Of a stretch of 32,897 bases of DNA, positions 15,460-24,800 are shown one piece after another. The position numbers were made by a program, and so were the translations under genes. Within the stretch, counting starts at the first letter, position 1; every line of letters starts with the position of its first letter. The stretch comes from an uncultured bacterium (GTDB lineage Bacteria > Patescibacteriota > Minisyncoccia > Phycocordibacterales > GWA1-40-21), in the NCBI GenBank assembly GCA_903831305.1, contig CAIKXE010000009.1:1-32897 (forward strand). Reading direction: 5' to 3'. Below the pieces are notes generated by a model. The model was not told the origin of the DNA, made no database searches, and saw nothing but the letters and a program-made list of their open reading frames with translations.

Positions 15460-16269
15460 CTACGAGGTCGGTAGGTGGTCACAAGTCGCCTGGTACAGGT
15501 GAGCACTCTCCTGATTGAAAACCAGAGCGGCAAGACTCTCATACCAGGACATCAACAAGAGGCCCTTCTCAAAGTCAAAGGAACGCTTGCAGCCACGAAG
15601 GAAAGCTCTGGCAGGCTTGGAATCGACACCGTATGTTCGATCCAACGCCTCAAAGCATCCATCGATGTCTGATGGGGAGCTCAAGTATTCCGTCTTGTTC
15701 TGACAAGCATAGAACGTCAGGGCATTCCCTGCTCCGTGCAATAGCTTGCTGACAAAGATCCGGCCACTCTCCCCCTGCAAGGACCGAACGAGTTGCCGTC
15801 TGCAAATCGTCCGATTGTCATGTATGACGTAGGCGGTTAAGTCAGCGAACGAAAACATCCGTTCGTTCTTGGTTATGGGCAGTACAGAGAACTCACCCTT
15901 AACCAACACTCCCGATACTAGCGACGGGTTGTAGCGTGGATACCACAGTGGGGAACGTAAGTCGTCGAGCTCGTCGATGGTGTGAGGCACGAGGTCGATA
16001 TCATTACCTGTCGCCTCGACCAGTCGGTCACGCAGACTCAGCAAGAGCCTGTAGACGTTGCTGTCTACCACCCCGGAAACACTCGGGATGATAACCGCTA
16101 TGTCACAGTCGACCGACATCTCATCGCACAACCACGAACCGTACATCTTCGCCGACAAGACACAGTCAGACGCCACGAGAGTCTCACTGATCAGAGAAAG
16201 AGCGAGTTCCTTGTTCACAACAGCATCCTCCTTGTTGGTTTGTACTTTGCAGACTACCACGTCAGACAC
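15460..16269 (-). CDS. Nucleotidyltransferase-fold protein, probably acquired
   Basis: 269 residues, GTG start with Shine-Dalgarno AGGAAAG upstream. The N-terminal half fits the minimal DNA polymerase beta-type nucleotidyltransferase fold: YGSWLCDE (43-50) followed by the D-x-D pair D54/D56 in DCDIAVIIP and a third acidic residue D92 in DIDLVP. The C-terminal half is helical (KLLHGAGNALTFYACQ...), like partner or substrate-binding domains of such enzymes. Relatives include antibiotic adenylyltransferases and MNT-type antitoxins, so the target cannot be named. The gene is clearly GC-richer than its neighbours, uses different codons, has its own promoter, leader and terminator, and stands alone, all consistent with horizontal transfer. 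Confidence 0.85.
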   Translation of the reverse strand: MSDVVVCKVQTNKEDAVVNKELALSLISETLVASDCVLSAKMYGSWLCDEMSVDCDIAVIIPSVSGVVDSNVYRLLLSLRDRLVEATGNDIDLVPHTIDELDDLRSPLWYPRYNPSLVSGVLVKGEFSVLPITKNERMFSFADLTAYVIHDNRTICRRQLVRSLQGESGRIFVSKLLHGAGNALTFYACQNKTEYLSSPSDIDGCFEALDRTYGVDSKPARAFLRGCKRSFDFEKGLLLMSWYESLAALVFNQESAHLYQATCDHLPTS

Positions 16270-16315
16270 GGTCTTCTTTCCTACTCACCTACCTTTCATT
16301 ATTAATGGCCATTTC

Positions 16316-16336
16316 ACCCCAAGATTTACATGGGGT
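16316..16336 (-). promoter_or_regulatory. Leader hairpin of the nucleotidyltransferase mRNA
   Basis: ACCCCA (16316-16321) pairs with TGGGGT (16331-16336). It falls about 5 nt after the predicted start site, so it would cap the 5' end of the approximately 70-nt leader. A 5' stability element or regulator site is possible. Confidence 0.45.
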
Positions 16337-16347
16337 ATCTACAATTT

Positions 16348-16376
16348 AAGGTACCAGTTACACACTAAATTGTCAA
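16348..16376 (-). promoter_or_regulatory. Promoter of the nucleotidyltransferase gene
   Basis: Minus strand perfect TTGACA (16371-16376), 17-nt spacer ending TGG, then TACCTT (16348-16353). The -10 is weak but is preceded by TGn and the -35 is consensus. A small palindrome GTCAA-GA-TTGAC (16382-16393) lies 5 nt upstream of the -35. Confidence 0.6.
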
Positions 16377-16417
16377 TGTTCGTCAAGATTGACAGACAGA
16401 AACAGAAAAAGACCTGA

Positions 16418-16621
16418 TTATATGTCATTCTCAATTTTATCGTTTTTTCCTGCCAGCTTACCGCCAGGTAGAAACCCATAATCTACACCGGTCCGCAGCG
16501 GTGGAGGTATTTTTACCGTAAACTCAAGAGGGATGGCTAAATTATGGCTCAAATTATTACTGTAATCAGGTGGGGTTGTGTTCACTTCATGCCGATGGAT
16601 AATGACATCACTTAAAGATAC
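16418..16621 (-). pseudogene. Orphan open frame without start, possible gene remnant
   Basis: Between the nucleotidyltransferase promoter and the 1163-residue surface protein gene, one minus-strand frame stays open for 68 codons and ends in TAA at 16418-16420. It reads plausibly as protein (for example HRHEVNTTPPDYSNNLSH and IPPPLRTGVDYGFLPGG) but has no ATG; it is bounded by TAG at 16622-16624. It may be the tail of a lost surface-protein gene. The rest of the approximately 400-nt gap holds only the promoter and leader described separately. Confidence 0.35.
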
Positions 16622-16665
16622 CTAAAAAAACGACAAAAGTAAACTAAACAGAAAATAATCAAAAA

Positions 16666-19600
16666 TTAAACGGTGAAGCTCTTTCTGATAATACCATTTG
16701 AAGCATCAAATGGTTCTGAGGTAAATATTTCAGAATAACTCTCATCATCATTTTTCTTTTCAATTTTTACAAAATACTTTCCCTTAGGAACCAAACAGTA
16801 GTACCGGCCAATCTTGTCAGCCACCTTATTAGTAATCTGTACTTTAAGCTCGGCATCAAACACCCGAATAATAGCAAAGGAAAGTGGGCTACCATCTTTT
16901 TCAAGCAGTGTCCCCAGAGCTTTAAATTTTAGACCAAACTTTCTGACAATAGCTAATAAAAGATACAAGCCAAAAATGATTAGGTTATACGGTGCCGGTA
17001 CCAGAAAGATAGAAGCGACTGAGACCACAAAACCGACCCGGAAGGTCCAATCTGTAATCAGCCGGATCACCCTTTCACGCTTAGAATAAAACTTCATCAA
17101 TTTCTTCTTTCCCTTCACAAACTCGTTCCAGTCAAATTTGATTGGATCAATAGGGATATTTTTATTTATTAAAAGACTATCTCCTTCAAGCAAAAGTTCC
17201 TCACCAAAATAGAGATTATTATACATAGCGTCCTCCATCTGACCCTGCATCTTCTGTGAAGGAAAAGTATAATTTGTTTTACTGGCGGAAAGAATATATT
17301 TACCTGGAGTCACCAAAAAACCGTAACGACCATCCAAATCAGTGATGGAGGTATTCTCCTCCCCGGTACTAATATTTTTCAAAGTAACATAAGCAGGGTC
17401 AATCGGCTGTTTAGTCACACTATCATAAACCGTCCCCCAAGGGCGGTTTCTCTTTTTAAGCCCAAAGATACTCAAAAGCAATCCCCAGAGGCGAAACGGC
17501 ATTGATGCCAAGTCAATTAGCGATGTAGCAGCCAAACCACCGGACAAAACACCGACAGTGGCCACGACTTTAGTGACAGTACCGCCAGTCTGGCTTTCAA
17601 AAATCAGCTTAGCACCAGTAAATAATTTCTTAGTGCCAGAATTTATGGCGTCAACTAAAGCGTTTACCTCAACAATCTCTGATAACGAGGAATCTGTCTG
17701 ATTATCACTAGGTGAAATTACAGGTGATTCGGTAGGTGTGGGCAAAGTTGGTGACTCCGGAGTAACCGGAGCTGGTGTCACCGGTGGCGAGACTACTACC
17801 GGCGGAGTTGTTACTAAAGGGGGTAAAACAATAGGGGGAACGGTAACGACGGGTGGTGTATTAGTATGTCCTCCCCCACCTCCACCTGAACTATTGGTCA
17901 CAAAGGTCAAATCAGTGGAGGAAGAGGTGCCAGCTGAGTTCGTGGAAAAAGCCCGGAAGTGATATGTAGTACTAGGGTCAAGGCCAGTCACAGCAAAAGA
18001 ATAAGCACCAGTGCCATAAGAATCAGTGGTGGAAGTGGCGGTACCGTAAGCAGTAGTGAGGCCGTATTCAAAACCGCGGATAGTATTGTTTTCACCACCA
18101 GTATCCGTGATGTTACCATTTAGGGTGGCGAGGGTAGTGGTAATACTACTGGCGGCACTTACGGTGATGGTAGGAAGGACGATGACGGGAGGGAGGGCAT
18201 CCGTCACAAAGGTCAAATCAGTAGAGGAAGAGGTGCCAGCTGAGTTCGTGGAAAAAGCACGGAAGTGATATGTAGTACTAGGATCAAGGCCAGTCACAGC
18301 AAAAGAATAAGCACCGGTGCCATAAGAATCAGTAGTGGAAGTGGCGGTACCGTAAGCAGTAGTGAGACCGTATTCAAAACCGCGGATAGTATTGTTTTCA
18401 CCACCGGTATTAGTGATGTTACCATTTAGGGTAGCGAGGGTGGTGGTAATACTGGTAGCAGCACTTACGGTGATGGTAGGGAGTACGATGACGGGAGGAA
18501 CTACCACATTGTAACGGGAAAGATACACATGATTCCTAACACCATTTGATTGGACATAATCCATATAGACATTACCGGTAGTGGTAGAAACTACTAACTG
18601 AGGGGCACTAGCCGCATTGGCTGTACCAAGATCTATAGGATCCCCGTTCGCAAAGGTAGTAATCCAGGCTGAGGTGGTATTATCCCATATTTCAGCTCGA
18701 GTGCCATTATAACGAGAGAGGTAGATATGCCCAGCCTGGGCAAAGGTCACATAGACAATACCACTTGAGTCCACCCCTATCTGAGGGACGCTAGCAGCGG
18801 AGGCAACGGCGCTAGCTATCGGGTCACCATTGGTGAAGGTAGTGGTCCAATTAGTAATACCGTTATCCCAAATTTCCGCATCAGTGCCGTTATAACGAGA
18901 AATAAATATATTATCAATCGCACCTGCGCCTTTTACATAAGTCACATAAACATTATTTGTTGAGTCAATAGCCACTTGTGGTGTGGCAGCATACTCAGCC
19001 AGACCGGTATCAATAGGATCACCAGCACCAAAGGTAGTAATCCAGCCTGGAGTCCCATTGTCCCAGATTTCTACATTAGTACCATTATAACGAGAAAGAT
19101 AAATATAAGGTTGAGCACCATTATACTGAGCAAAAGCCACATACACTTTGCCCGTAGAATCCACCGCCAAATCATAACCGTTACCATTGATATTACTGGC
19201 TGTACCAGTATCTATCGGGTCACCGTTCGCAAAGGTAGTAGTCCAGCCCGCCGGTGCATCATTGTTCCAAATTTCAGCATTAGTGCCGTTATAACGGGAT
19301 AGATAGAGGTGCATTATACTCCCAGCATTATATTTAACAAAAGCCACATAGACTTTGCCGGTAGAGTCCACCGCAATCTTAGAACTTCCGGCACCAGTAG
19401 TTATACCGGTATCGATCGGGTCACCATTGGTAAAGGTAGTGGTCCAATTAGTAATACCGTTATCCCAAATTCTAACATCCGTCCCATTATAACGAGAAAG
19501 AAAAATGTGGACATGACCACCAGGAGCGGCGTCAGCCGTGTAAGTTACATAAACATTATTTGAGGAATCAATAGCGATCTGTGGACTAGCCGAAAAAAGC

Positions 19601-20157
19601 ATGGCCGTATTATCAATAGTAGTACCGTTAGCAAAAATATTAGTCCACACTCCCGGGGTGCTATCCCAAATATTTACACTTGTACCATCATAACGTGAAA
19701 GATAAATATTGGTACCCTGAACAAAAGCCACATAGACGTTATTGTTTAAATCTATCGCTAACTGCGGAACAGAAGCCGCTGAAGCGGTACCAAGATCAAT
19801 CGGGTCACCGTTCGCCAGGGTGGTGGTCCAACCCGGAGCCCCATTGTCCCAGATTTCTACATTAGTACCATTATAACGAGAAAGATAAACATGATTCTCA
19901 GATCCATTAGTCTGGACAAACACCGCGTAAACGACACCGTTGTAATCTACGGCTATTTGAGGAGTCAAGGAGGAGGCAGCAGGAAGCCCGACAGAATCTA
20001 CCGGATCACCATTAGCAAAGGTGGTGGTCCAGCCGGCTGGTGCATCATTATTCCAAATTTCTACCTCCGGCGGAGCGGCCAAAGCCGACTGAAAAGAAAG
20101 AGCAAACACAAAAAACAAAAATACATAAAAACCAAATTTTTTACAACCCTGTTTCAT
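16666..20157 (-). CDS. Giant surface protein: eight repeats, two Fn3-like domains, membrane C-terminus
   Basis: 1163 residues. Signal peptide about 1-27. Residues 32-550 are eight repeats of about 60 residues built on IWDNG..GWTTTFANGDPID ... VAVDSTGKVYVAF ... IYLSRYNGT, suggestive of an eight-bladed beta-propeller (inference). Two Fn3-like domains follow (about 552-754), almost identical to each other, then a G6 run and a Pro/Thr/Val linker to about 820. A hydrophobic stretch (856-897) ends in KKRNRP, then a CarboxypepD_reg-like domain (903-961, GTVYDSVTKQPI...DLDGRYGF), a second hydrophobic region (1037-1068) and a second domain of the same type (1078-1163). Basic residues after the first membrane region suggest the C-terminal part is partly cytoplasmic. 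Probably an adhesin or surface binder anchored in the membrane. TATAAT lies 7 nt before the ATG. Confidence 0.9.
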   Translation of the reverse strand: MKQGCKKFGFYVFLFFVFALSFQSALAAPPEVEIWNNDAPAGWTTTFANGDPVDSVGLPAASSLTPQIAVDYNGVVYAVFVQTNGSENHVYLSRYNGTNVEIWDNGAPGWTTTLANGDPIDLGTASAASVPQLAIDLNNNVYVAFVQGTNIYLSRYDGTSVNIWDSTPGVWTNIFANGTTIDNTAMLFSASPQIAIDSSNNVYVTYTADAAPGGHVHIFLSRYNGTDVRIWDNGITNWTTTFTNGDPIDTGITTGAGSSKIAVDSTGKVYVAFVKYNAGSIMHLYLSRYNGTNAEIWNNDAPAGWTTTFANGDPIDTGTASNINGNGYDLAVDSTGKVYVAFAQYNGAQPYIYLSRYNGTNVEIWDNGTPGWITTFGAGDPIDTGLAEYAATPQVAIDSTNNVYVTYVKGAGAIDNIFISRYNGTDAEIWDNGITNWTTTFTNGDPIASAVASAASVPQIGVDSSGIVYVTFAQAGHIYLSRYNGTRAEIWDNTTSAWITTFANGDPIDLGTANAASAPQLVVSTTTGNVYMDYVQSNGVRNHVYLSRYNVVVPPVIVLPTITVSAATSITTTLATLNGNITNTGGENNTIRGFEYGLTTAYGTATSTTDSYGTGAYSFAVTGLDPSTTYHFRAFSTNSAGTSSSTDLTFVTDALPPVIVLPTITVSAASSITTTLATLNGNITDTGGENNTIRGFEYGLTTAYGTATSTTDSYGTGAYSFAVTGLDPSTTYHFRAFSTNSAGTSSSTDLTFVTNSSGGGGGGHTNTPPVVTVPPIVLPPLVTTPPVVVSPPVTPAPVTPESPTLPTPTESPVISPSDNQTDSSLSEIVEVNALVDAINSGTKKLFTGAKLIFESQTGGTVTKVVATVGVLSGGLAATSLIDLASMPFRLWGLLLSIFGLKKRNRPWGTVYDSVTKQPIDPAYVTLKNISTGEENTSITDLDGRYGFLVTPGKYILSASKTNYTFPSQKMQGQMEDAMYNNLYFGEELLLEGDSLLINKNIPIDPIKFDWNEFVKGKKKLMKFYSKRERVIRLITDWTFRVGFVVSVASIFLVPAPYNLIIFGLYLLLAIVRKFGLKFKALGTLLEKDGSPLSFAIIRVFDAELKVQITNKVADKIGRYYCLVPKGKYFVKIEKKNDDESYSEIFTSEPFDASNGIIRKSFTV
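17896..18500 (-). repeat. Tandem duplication of about 300 bp encoding the two Fn3-like domains
   Basis: The segments starting near 17896 and 18204 are nearly identical over about 300 bp, including synonymous positions. They encode ITTTLATLNGNIT... to TNSAGTSSSTDLTFVT twice. The level of DNA identity indicates a recent duplication or ongoing gene conversion. Confidence 0.85.
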
Positions 20158-20164
20158 TGCTACT

Positions 20165-20173
20165 ATTATACCA
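20165..20173 (-). promoter_or_regulatory. Extended -10 TGGTATAAT, 7 nt before ATG 20157
   Basis: Minus strand AGTTATGGTATAAT then AGTAGCA and ATG. Combines the extended -10 nonamer of the surface cassette with the leaderless spacing. No -35 consensus at 17 nt. Confidence 0.65.
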
Positions 20174-20206
20174 TAACTAAATTATATGAGAAGCGGTTTT
20201 AACTAC

Positions 20207-20317
20207 AAAAAACAAGAGTATTTAATTTTTGGACACGCATAATTTTCTGCTGAAAATTTGCTCAAGACTCCCGCCGTCGCGGTCCGTAGCTCCAAAAATC
20301 AAACACTCTTGTTTTTT
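20207..20317 (-). ncRNA. Long structured RNA element / terminator with 27-bp stem and two inner hairpins
   Basis: Arms 20207-20233 and 20291-20317 are 27-base inverted repeats with two differences. Both differences are G-U pairs in the minus-strand RNA and A-C mismatches in the plus strand, so the fold belongs to the minus-strand transcript. The 57-nt loop contains two more perfect hairpins: AATTTTC-TGCT-GAAAATT (20241-20258) and CCGC-CGTC-GCGG (20271-20282), giving a three-way-junction shape. The minus-strand 3' arm ends in U6. It starts 7 nt after the stop at 20325, so it can terminate that gene, but it is much larger than an ordinary terminator. Confidence 0.6.
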
Positions 20318-20324
20318 TCATTAC

Positions 20325-21521
20325 CTACTCACCCCCACCCCAAGTTTTCACCGTGGCGGTAGTGGTAAAAGTTCTGGCAACGTTTAGGATAGAATCTGTA
20401 ACAGCCTGGTCCACATTAGACATAGTCATAGACATACGAACAGTTCCCGCACTATTAGCACCAGTCAAATCCGTGAAGGTCAGTGAATAAACTTTTAAAT
20501 TAGGATTAGTAAGACGTATTGGAGTGCCTCCGGCTTCCATCTTCCACACGGCACAATTTTGCAGATAAAACACGGTAGGGTCCTTGGCCGGATCAATCAT
20601 TTTGAGAGAAAGAAGTGATGACACGGCATCCACACAAGAGTTTACTGACACATCTGGCCCCGGATTTGGATCCGGCTCGGGTGGAGTAGTATACAGATCA
20701 ATGATCATGGTCCGGCCGGCAATATTTACTTTCTCCGTAGTCTCCACCGAGCCCAAAACCAGGGTCACATCCAGGCTAGGGTTAGTGATTTCCAAATCAA
20801 TAGTCCGCCCCAAAGTGGAGGTGCTGAAGGTATCAGGTAAATCATAATTAATGTACAAACAATTTTGTACTCCATCAAGTAAAGGCAGACTACCGGTGGT
20901 TGTGGCCACTCCCAAAGCATCAAAAGGCATAGTGGTGGTACCAAATAAAATAGCGTCCACCGGTCTAGTGGCTGAACAACTACTCTCCGCTTTATAATAA
21001 ACAACCATATTGGTAATACTGCTAGTAGCTAGCGAGCCAACTTGCTTTATTTTAAAAGCGGTAGAGGTAGCATTACCTTGAGCCTGCATAGTAAAGGCAC
21101 CACCTAGGTTTAAACCAACCACGGGTGTGGTTGTGGTGGACACCTGGCTACCACTTTTACCTACGGTGACGATCGGCGGTGGCACTGACTCGGTACCAAT
21201 AGTGAGAGTCACTCCGTTTTCAATCGTCATAATACCAGAGTAAGTAGAATCTAATAGTAAATCACCCACGGACATATTAGCATTAAAACTGGTACTACTA
21301 CCAAAACCATTAAAAATTACACTATCAAAAATATCCGGCAAGGTGGCGCCACCAAAGCCCCCCGAGGTCAGCGACCAGTTAGTGGTGGTACTGTTCACCC
21401 CACCGAGCGGACCAACCCAATATTTATTGGCCGCCTCCACACCAGAAACAAATACAGCAAAAAAGCCAATCAGGCTGAAAGTAAAAATAATATACGTTAA
21501 TTTTTTTTTAGAAAAATTCAT
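20325..21521 (-). CDS. Secreted surface protein, 398 residues
   Basis: Signal peptide about 1-31 (ends VSGVEAAN). The start of the mature protein, NKYWVGPLGG...TTNWSL...LPDIFDSVIFNG, is a W-x-G...NW...P...D-x-V module. It also occurs at the N-terminus and in the middle of the giant repeat protein encoded upstream. The middle is Thr/Ser-rich beta sequence with a few cysteines, and a short Pro/Asp linker (TPPEPDPNPGPD) precedes a C-terminal domain of about 105 residues ending TTATVKTWGGGE. That domain has the flavour of pseudopilin or fimbrial C-terminal regions (inference). A good GGAG ribosome-binding site precedes the ATG and the 70-residue gene ends 52 nt upstream, so the two share a transcript. 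Confidence 0.8.
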   Translation of the reverse strand: MNFSKKKLTYIIFTFSLIGFFAVFVSGVEAANKYWVGPLGGVNSTTTNWSLTSGGFGGATLPDIFDSVIFNGFGSSTSFNANMSVGDLLLDSTYSGIMTIENGVTLTIGTESVPPPIVTVGKSGSQVSTTTTPVVGLNLGGAFTMQAQGNATSTAFKIKQVGSLATSSITNMVVYYKAESSCSATRPVDAILFGTTTMPFDALGVATTTGSLPLLDGVQNCLYINYDLPDTFSTSTLGRTIDLEITNPSLDVTLVLGSVETTEKVNIAGRTMIIDLYTTPPEPDPNPGPDVSVNSCVDAVSSLLSLKMIDPAKDPTVFYLQNCAVWKMEAGGTPIRLTNPNLKVYSLTFTDLTGANSAGTVRMSMTMSNVDQAVTDSILNVARTFTTTATVKTWGGGE

Positions 21522-21573
21522 TCAATTTTACTCCGCCCAAGTGGCTTAATACACGCTGTTTCAGAAAATCAAC

Positions 21574-21786
21574 TTATTCAGTAGCTGGGGTAGCGGAACT
21601 AGTGTTGCCAGTGGTAGCTGGGGTAATAGCTTTATTTAGGAAATTTACAATTTGCTCAATAGCTATGCTATTATTACGTACTTGTGTTTGCATGGAGACT
21701 ACAATATAGACTGAATAACCAACAGCGGTTAAAACAACCCCTACTAATATACCAATGATAGCCGTAATAACGATTTGTTTTTTCAT
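21574..21786 (-). CDS. 70-residue membrane peptide
   Basis: Short basic start, one membrane segment (about 5-30), a short amphipathic segment (VRNNSIAIEQIVNFLNKAI) that could form a coiled coil, then a Thr/Ser/Ala tail. The residue choice matches the neighbouring secreted proteins. It has its own extended -10 promoter and is followed by the 398-residue gene with a ribosome-binding site, so it is probably the first gene of a two-gene unit. Function unknown; a small assembly or anchoring partner of the surface proteins is possible. Confidence 0.65.
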   Translation of the reverse strand: MKKQIVITAIIGILVGVVLTAVGYSVYIVVSMQTQVRNNSIAIEQIVNFLNKAITPATTGNTSSATPATE

Positions 21787-21820
21787 ATAAAAAAATTAAC
21801 AATTAATAAACTTCCTTATA

Positions 21821-21829
21821 ATTATACCA
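21821..21829 (-). promoter_or_regulatory. Extended -10 promoter TGGTATAAT
   Basis: Minus strand AGCTATGGTATAAT, identical over 14 bases to the site upstream of the 735-residue protein gene. Predicted start near 21814, leader of about 28 nt. Confidence 0.65.
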
Positions 21830-21857
21830 TAGCTACTTTTCCACGCAAACAATAGCC

Positions 21858-24800
21858 CTAAAAATCCTGGAATTGCCACATCACAAACGAACTAAAAAGC
21901 CAATTTGTATTCCCGCCACTGTCTATGGACTGATTAGCCGTGATGCTGTGGAGAGCGGTACCATCCTTCACATTCACAAAAGCTACCGCCTCCGAGCCGT
22001 TATCATCAATATTGAATTTAGCTGTGCCGTTATCACTCACGGTGCGAAGTGACATTCTGCCGGCACTTGATCCACGGAGAGTGAGCCTCCCACTAGCGCC
22101 GATAGTCTGCGTGGTATCATCACCAAAAGTCAGGGTATAAGCGGTAGTGGTACTCTTAGTCAGATTATAGAAAGTGCTAGAGCCTAAGATACTTTGATTA
22201 CTGCCATCTAAAGTCACTGTCCCCGCTCGCGGGACAAAACCTCCAGCCCCAGCCGAATTAATAAAGTCACCGGCTAATTTCAAAATATAATTACTAGCTG
22301 TAACGTCCAGTGATCCAGCCGTGATGGTGAGATTCCCGTTCACATCAAAATTTGTGGCTGGTAGGTTAAAAGTGGTGCCGGTATTATTCAGATTTAATGC
22401 TCCGTGAGCGACGTTTAACATGGTTACGGCAGAGTCATCAGCCTGACCAGTATAGCTTGTGGTAGAAGTAGCGGACATCGTCACTGTCCCGGCATTGGTA
22501 AAAGTAGTTCCACTCAAACTAAGTGAACCGTTATTAATGAGAGTGGTCCCAGTTCCCACAGTAAGTGGCGTACCAGTGGCCTGTATAGTCAGAGTTTGTC
22601 CTGGATCAATGGTCAATTTTCCGGCTTTGGAGGCCGTGAGAGTAAAACTGCCAACGGTGGTATCTGTAGTAGAAGCAGAAATAGAGGTAACTATCCCAGA
22701 AGCAGTAGAGATATTATTATTGTTAATAATCAAGTCCCCACCGTTTGTTCCTTGGGCCTGAGTTTGTTTATAGACAGTACCAGCGGCACCATTAGTATTA
22801 CCAGATCCACCATAAGCAGTAATACTTGCCCCACCAAAACCACTAAAATCTGCCTGGCTGCCATCAAGGATAATTGCTATTCTACCCCCACTACCGGAAC
22901 CACCATTACCTCTATTACCACCATTAGCCCGAAGTGTTCCCGCTCCGGAAATAGTACCAGTAATAATATAGACACTTCCACCAGAACCAGTATCACTGCC
23001 ATTTGAGACCAGACCACCAGCACTTAAGGTTCCTGAAATACTAGTCAGACCATTAACATCAAGTAGAATTGCCCCACCACCAGCTGAGGCATAACCGCCA
23101 CTCCCCAGATTAACAGGTGCTGTTACCGAACCATAAACATGGCGAGTTCCACCTGTACTACCGAAATCGCCCCCCATTCCACCGTAGCTTCCACCATTAT
23201 ATATACCTATCGTTGGGGCACCTGGACCATACCACGTGGAATAACCTTTACCATCTACATTGATAGACCCATCCACAGTAAGGTCACCACCAATTGTAAG
23301 ATTCACCTTATACATTTCACCCTGAGCGGTAGTTCCATTTGCCGAGTGACTCATGACAGCTCCACTAGCTACCGTAACATTACCGGAAAAGGTCTGCGGA
23401 ACATCAGTGGTAAATTTAGCACCAGAGCCGACAGTAAATAATGTAGCGGGGTTAAAGGTGGAGGATGTCGCCAGCCAGAGGTTGATATTTGTATAACTAA
23501 AGGTATCAGAGGTGGTAAATGTACCACCGTTGATCTTGAGATAAGAATTATTATTATCACCGGTTAATGTTCCACCAGTTAAATTAACAACTCCACCAGA
23601 ATTGATTTGAAGTGTACTGGTAGTGCTTAATGTAATTGTATTAGTTAGAGGACTGAAAGTAACTCCGCTTTCTATTAAAAGATTTCCTTTATTTTGTAAA
23701 GTGATAGGGCCAGAAGGCAATTCAGTAATTGACGAAGTAACAGGGGTAGTAATATATGATGAGGCAACCAGATTACCATTATCAATTATAAGGGTACCGT
23801 TATTTGTCCCCTGTGCCTGAGTTTCTTTATATACTGTGCCCGCCGCAGCATCATATGTGTTGGTGACATTAGCGTTATCACCACCAAGCGCAGTAATAAT
23901 ACCCGAAAATGAACCAAAGTCTCCAGAATCCAAGACAACTGATACGCGTCCACCACCTCCAGCACCAGCACCAGCAGTATTAGTACCATCACCACCATCA
24001 GACCTAATGATACCACCACCATTTATTGTCGCCGCTCTAATATAAATACTGCCCCCTGATCCCGCACCACTACCATACCCACTAACAGTTTCACCCTGCG
24101 CGGTAACTATTCCATTCACTGCTATACTACCAGTAATATTTAATATTACTGACCCGCCACCACCACCAGCTGATGGACCTCCGCGCCCACCGCTTCCAAG
24201 ATTTATCGGAGCCGTAATTGAGCCATAAGTGACACCAGAAGATGAAGCCGAAAATAAAATACTACCAAGACCGCCATAGGCACCACCACTATAAATGATT
24301 GTGCCCTTACCGGGACCATACCCTCCATCATATCCCCTAGCATCCACATTGATTATGCCACCAGTGGATAAAGTGAAATCACCTCCCACATCCACCCAAA
24401 GAGCATGCGTTTCAGAGGTAGAGTTATCCGTATGAGTGAGCACTCCGTACGGCCCGACAGTCAAATTACCAGTGACAATCAGCCTTTTAGTACTCGTACC
24501 ATATGAAAGAGTTGTAGTAGAATTTGTAGAACTACCGATGGTCAGTGAAGCGATAGTAACCGAACCAGCAATCACACTCAAAGTGGGCGCATTAGTATAG
24601 CCACCATCAATGATCACGTCATCTGTGGTGGTAGGAACACTATTAGTATCCCAGTTGGCCGCGGTAAACCAGTCAGTAGAGGCTGAGCCATCCCAGATAT
24701 ATGGTCCAGAAAAAGGAAATGTCCAGTTTGTATTATTACCACCATCAGTACTAAACTGGGTAATGATAGCCAGACCGGAAGCGTTGGAGTTACTCACCCT

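Noticed and set aside
20207-20317. Retron or group II intron-like RNA
   Set aside because: No reverse transcriptase or maturase frame is anywhere in the window; the structure alone is not enough.
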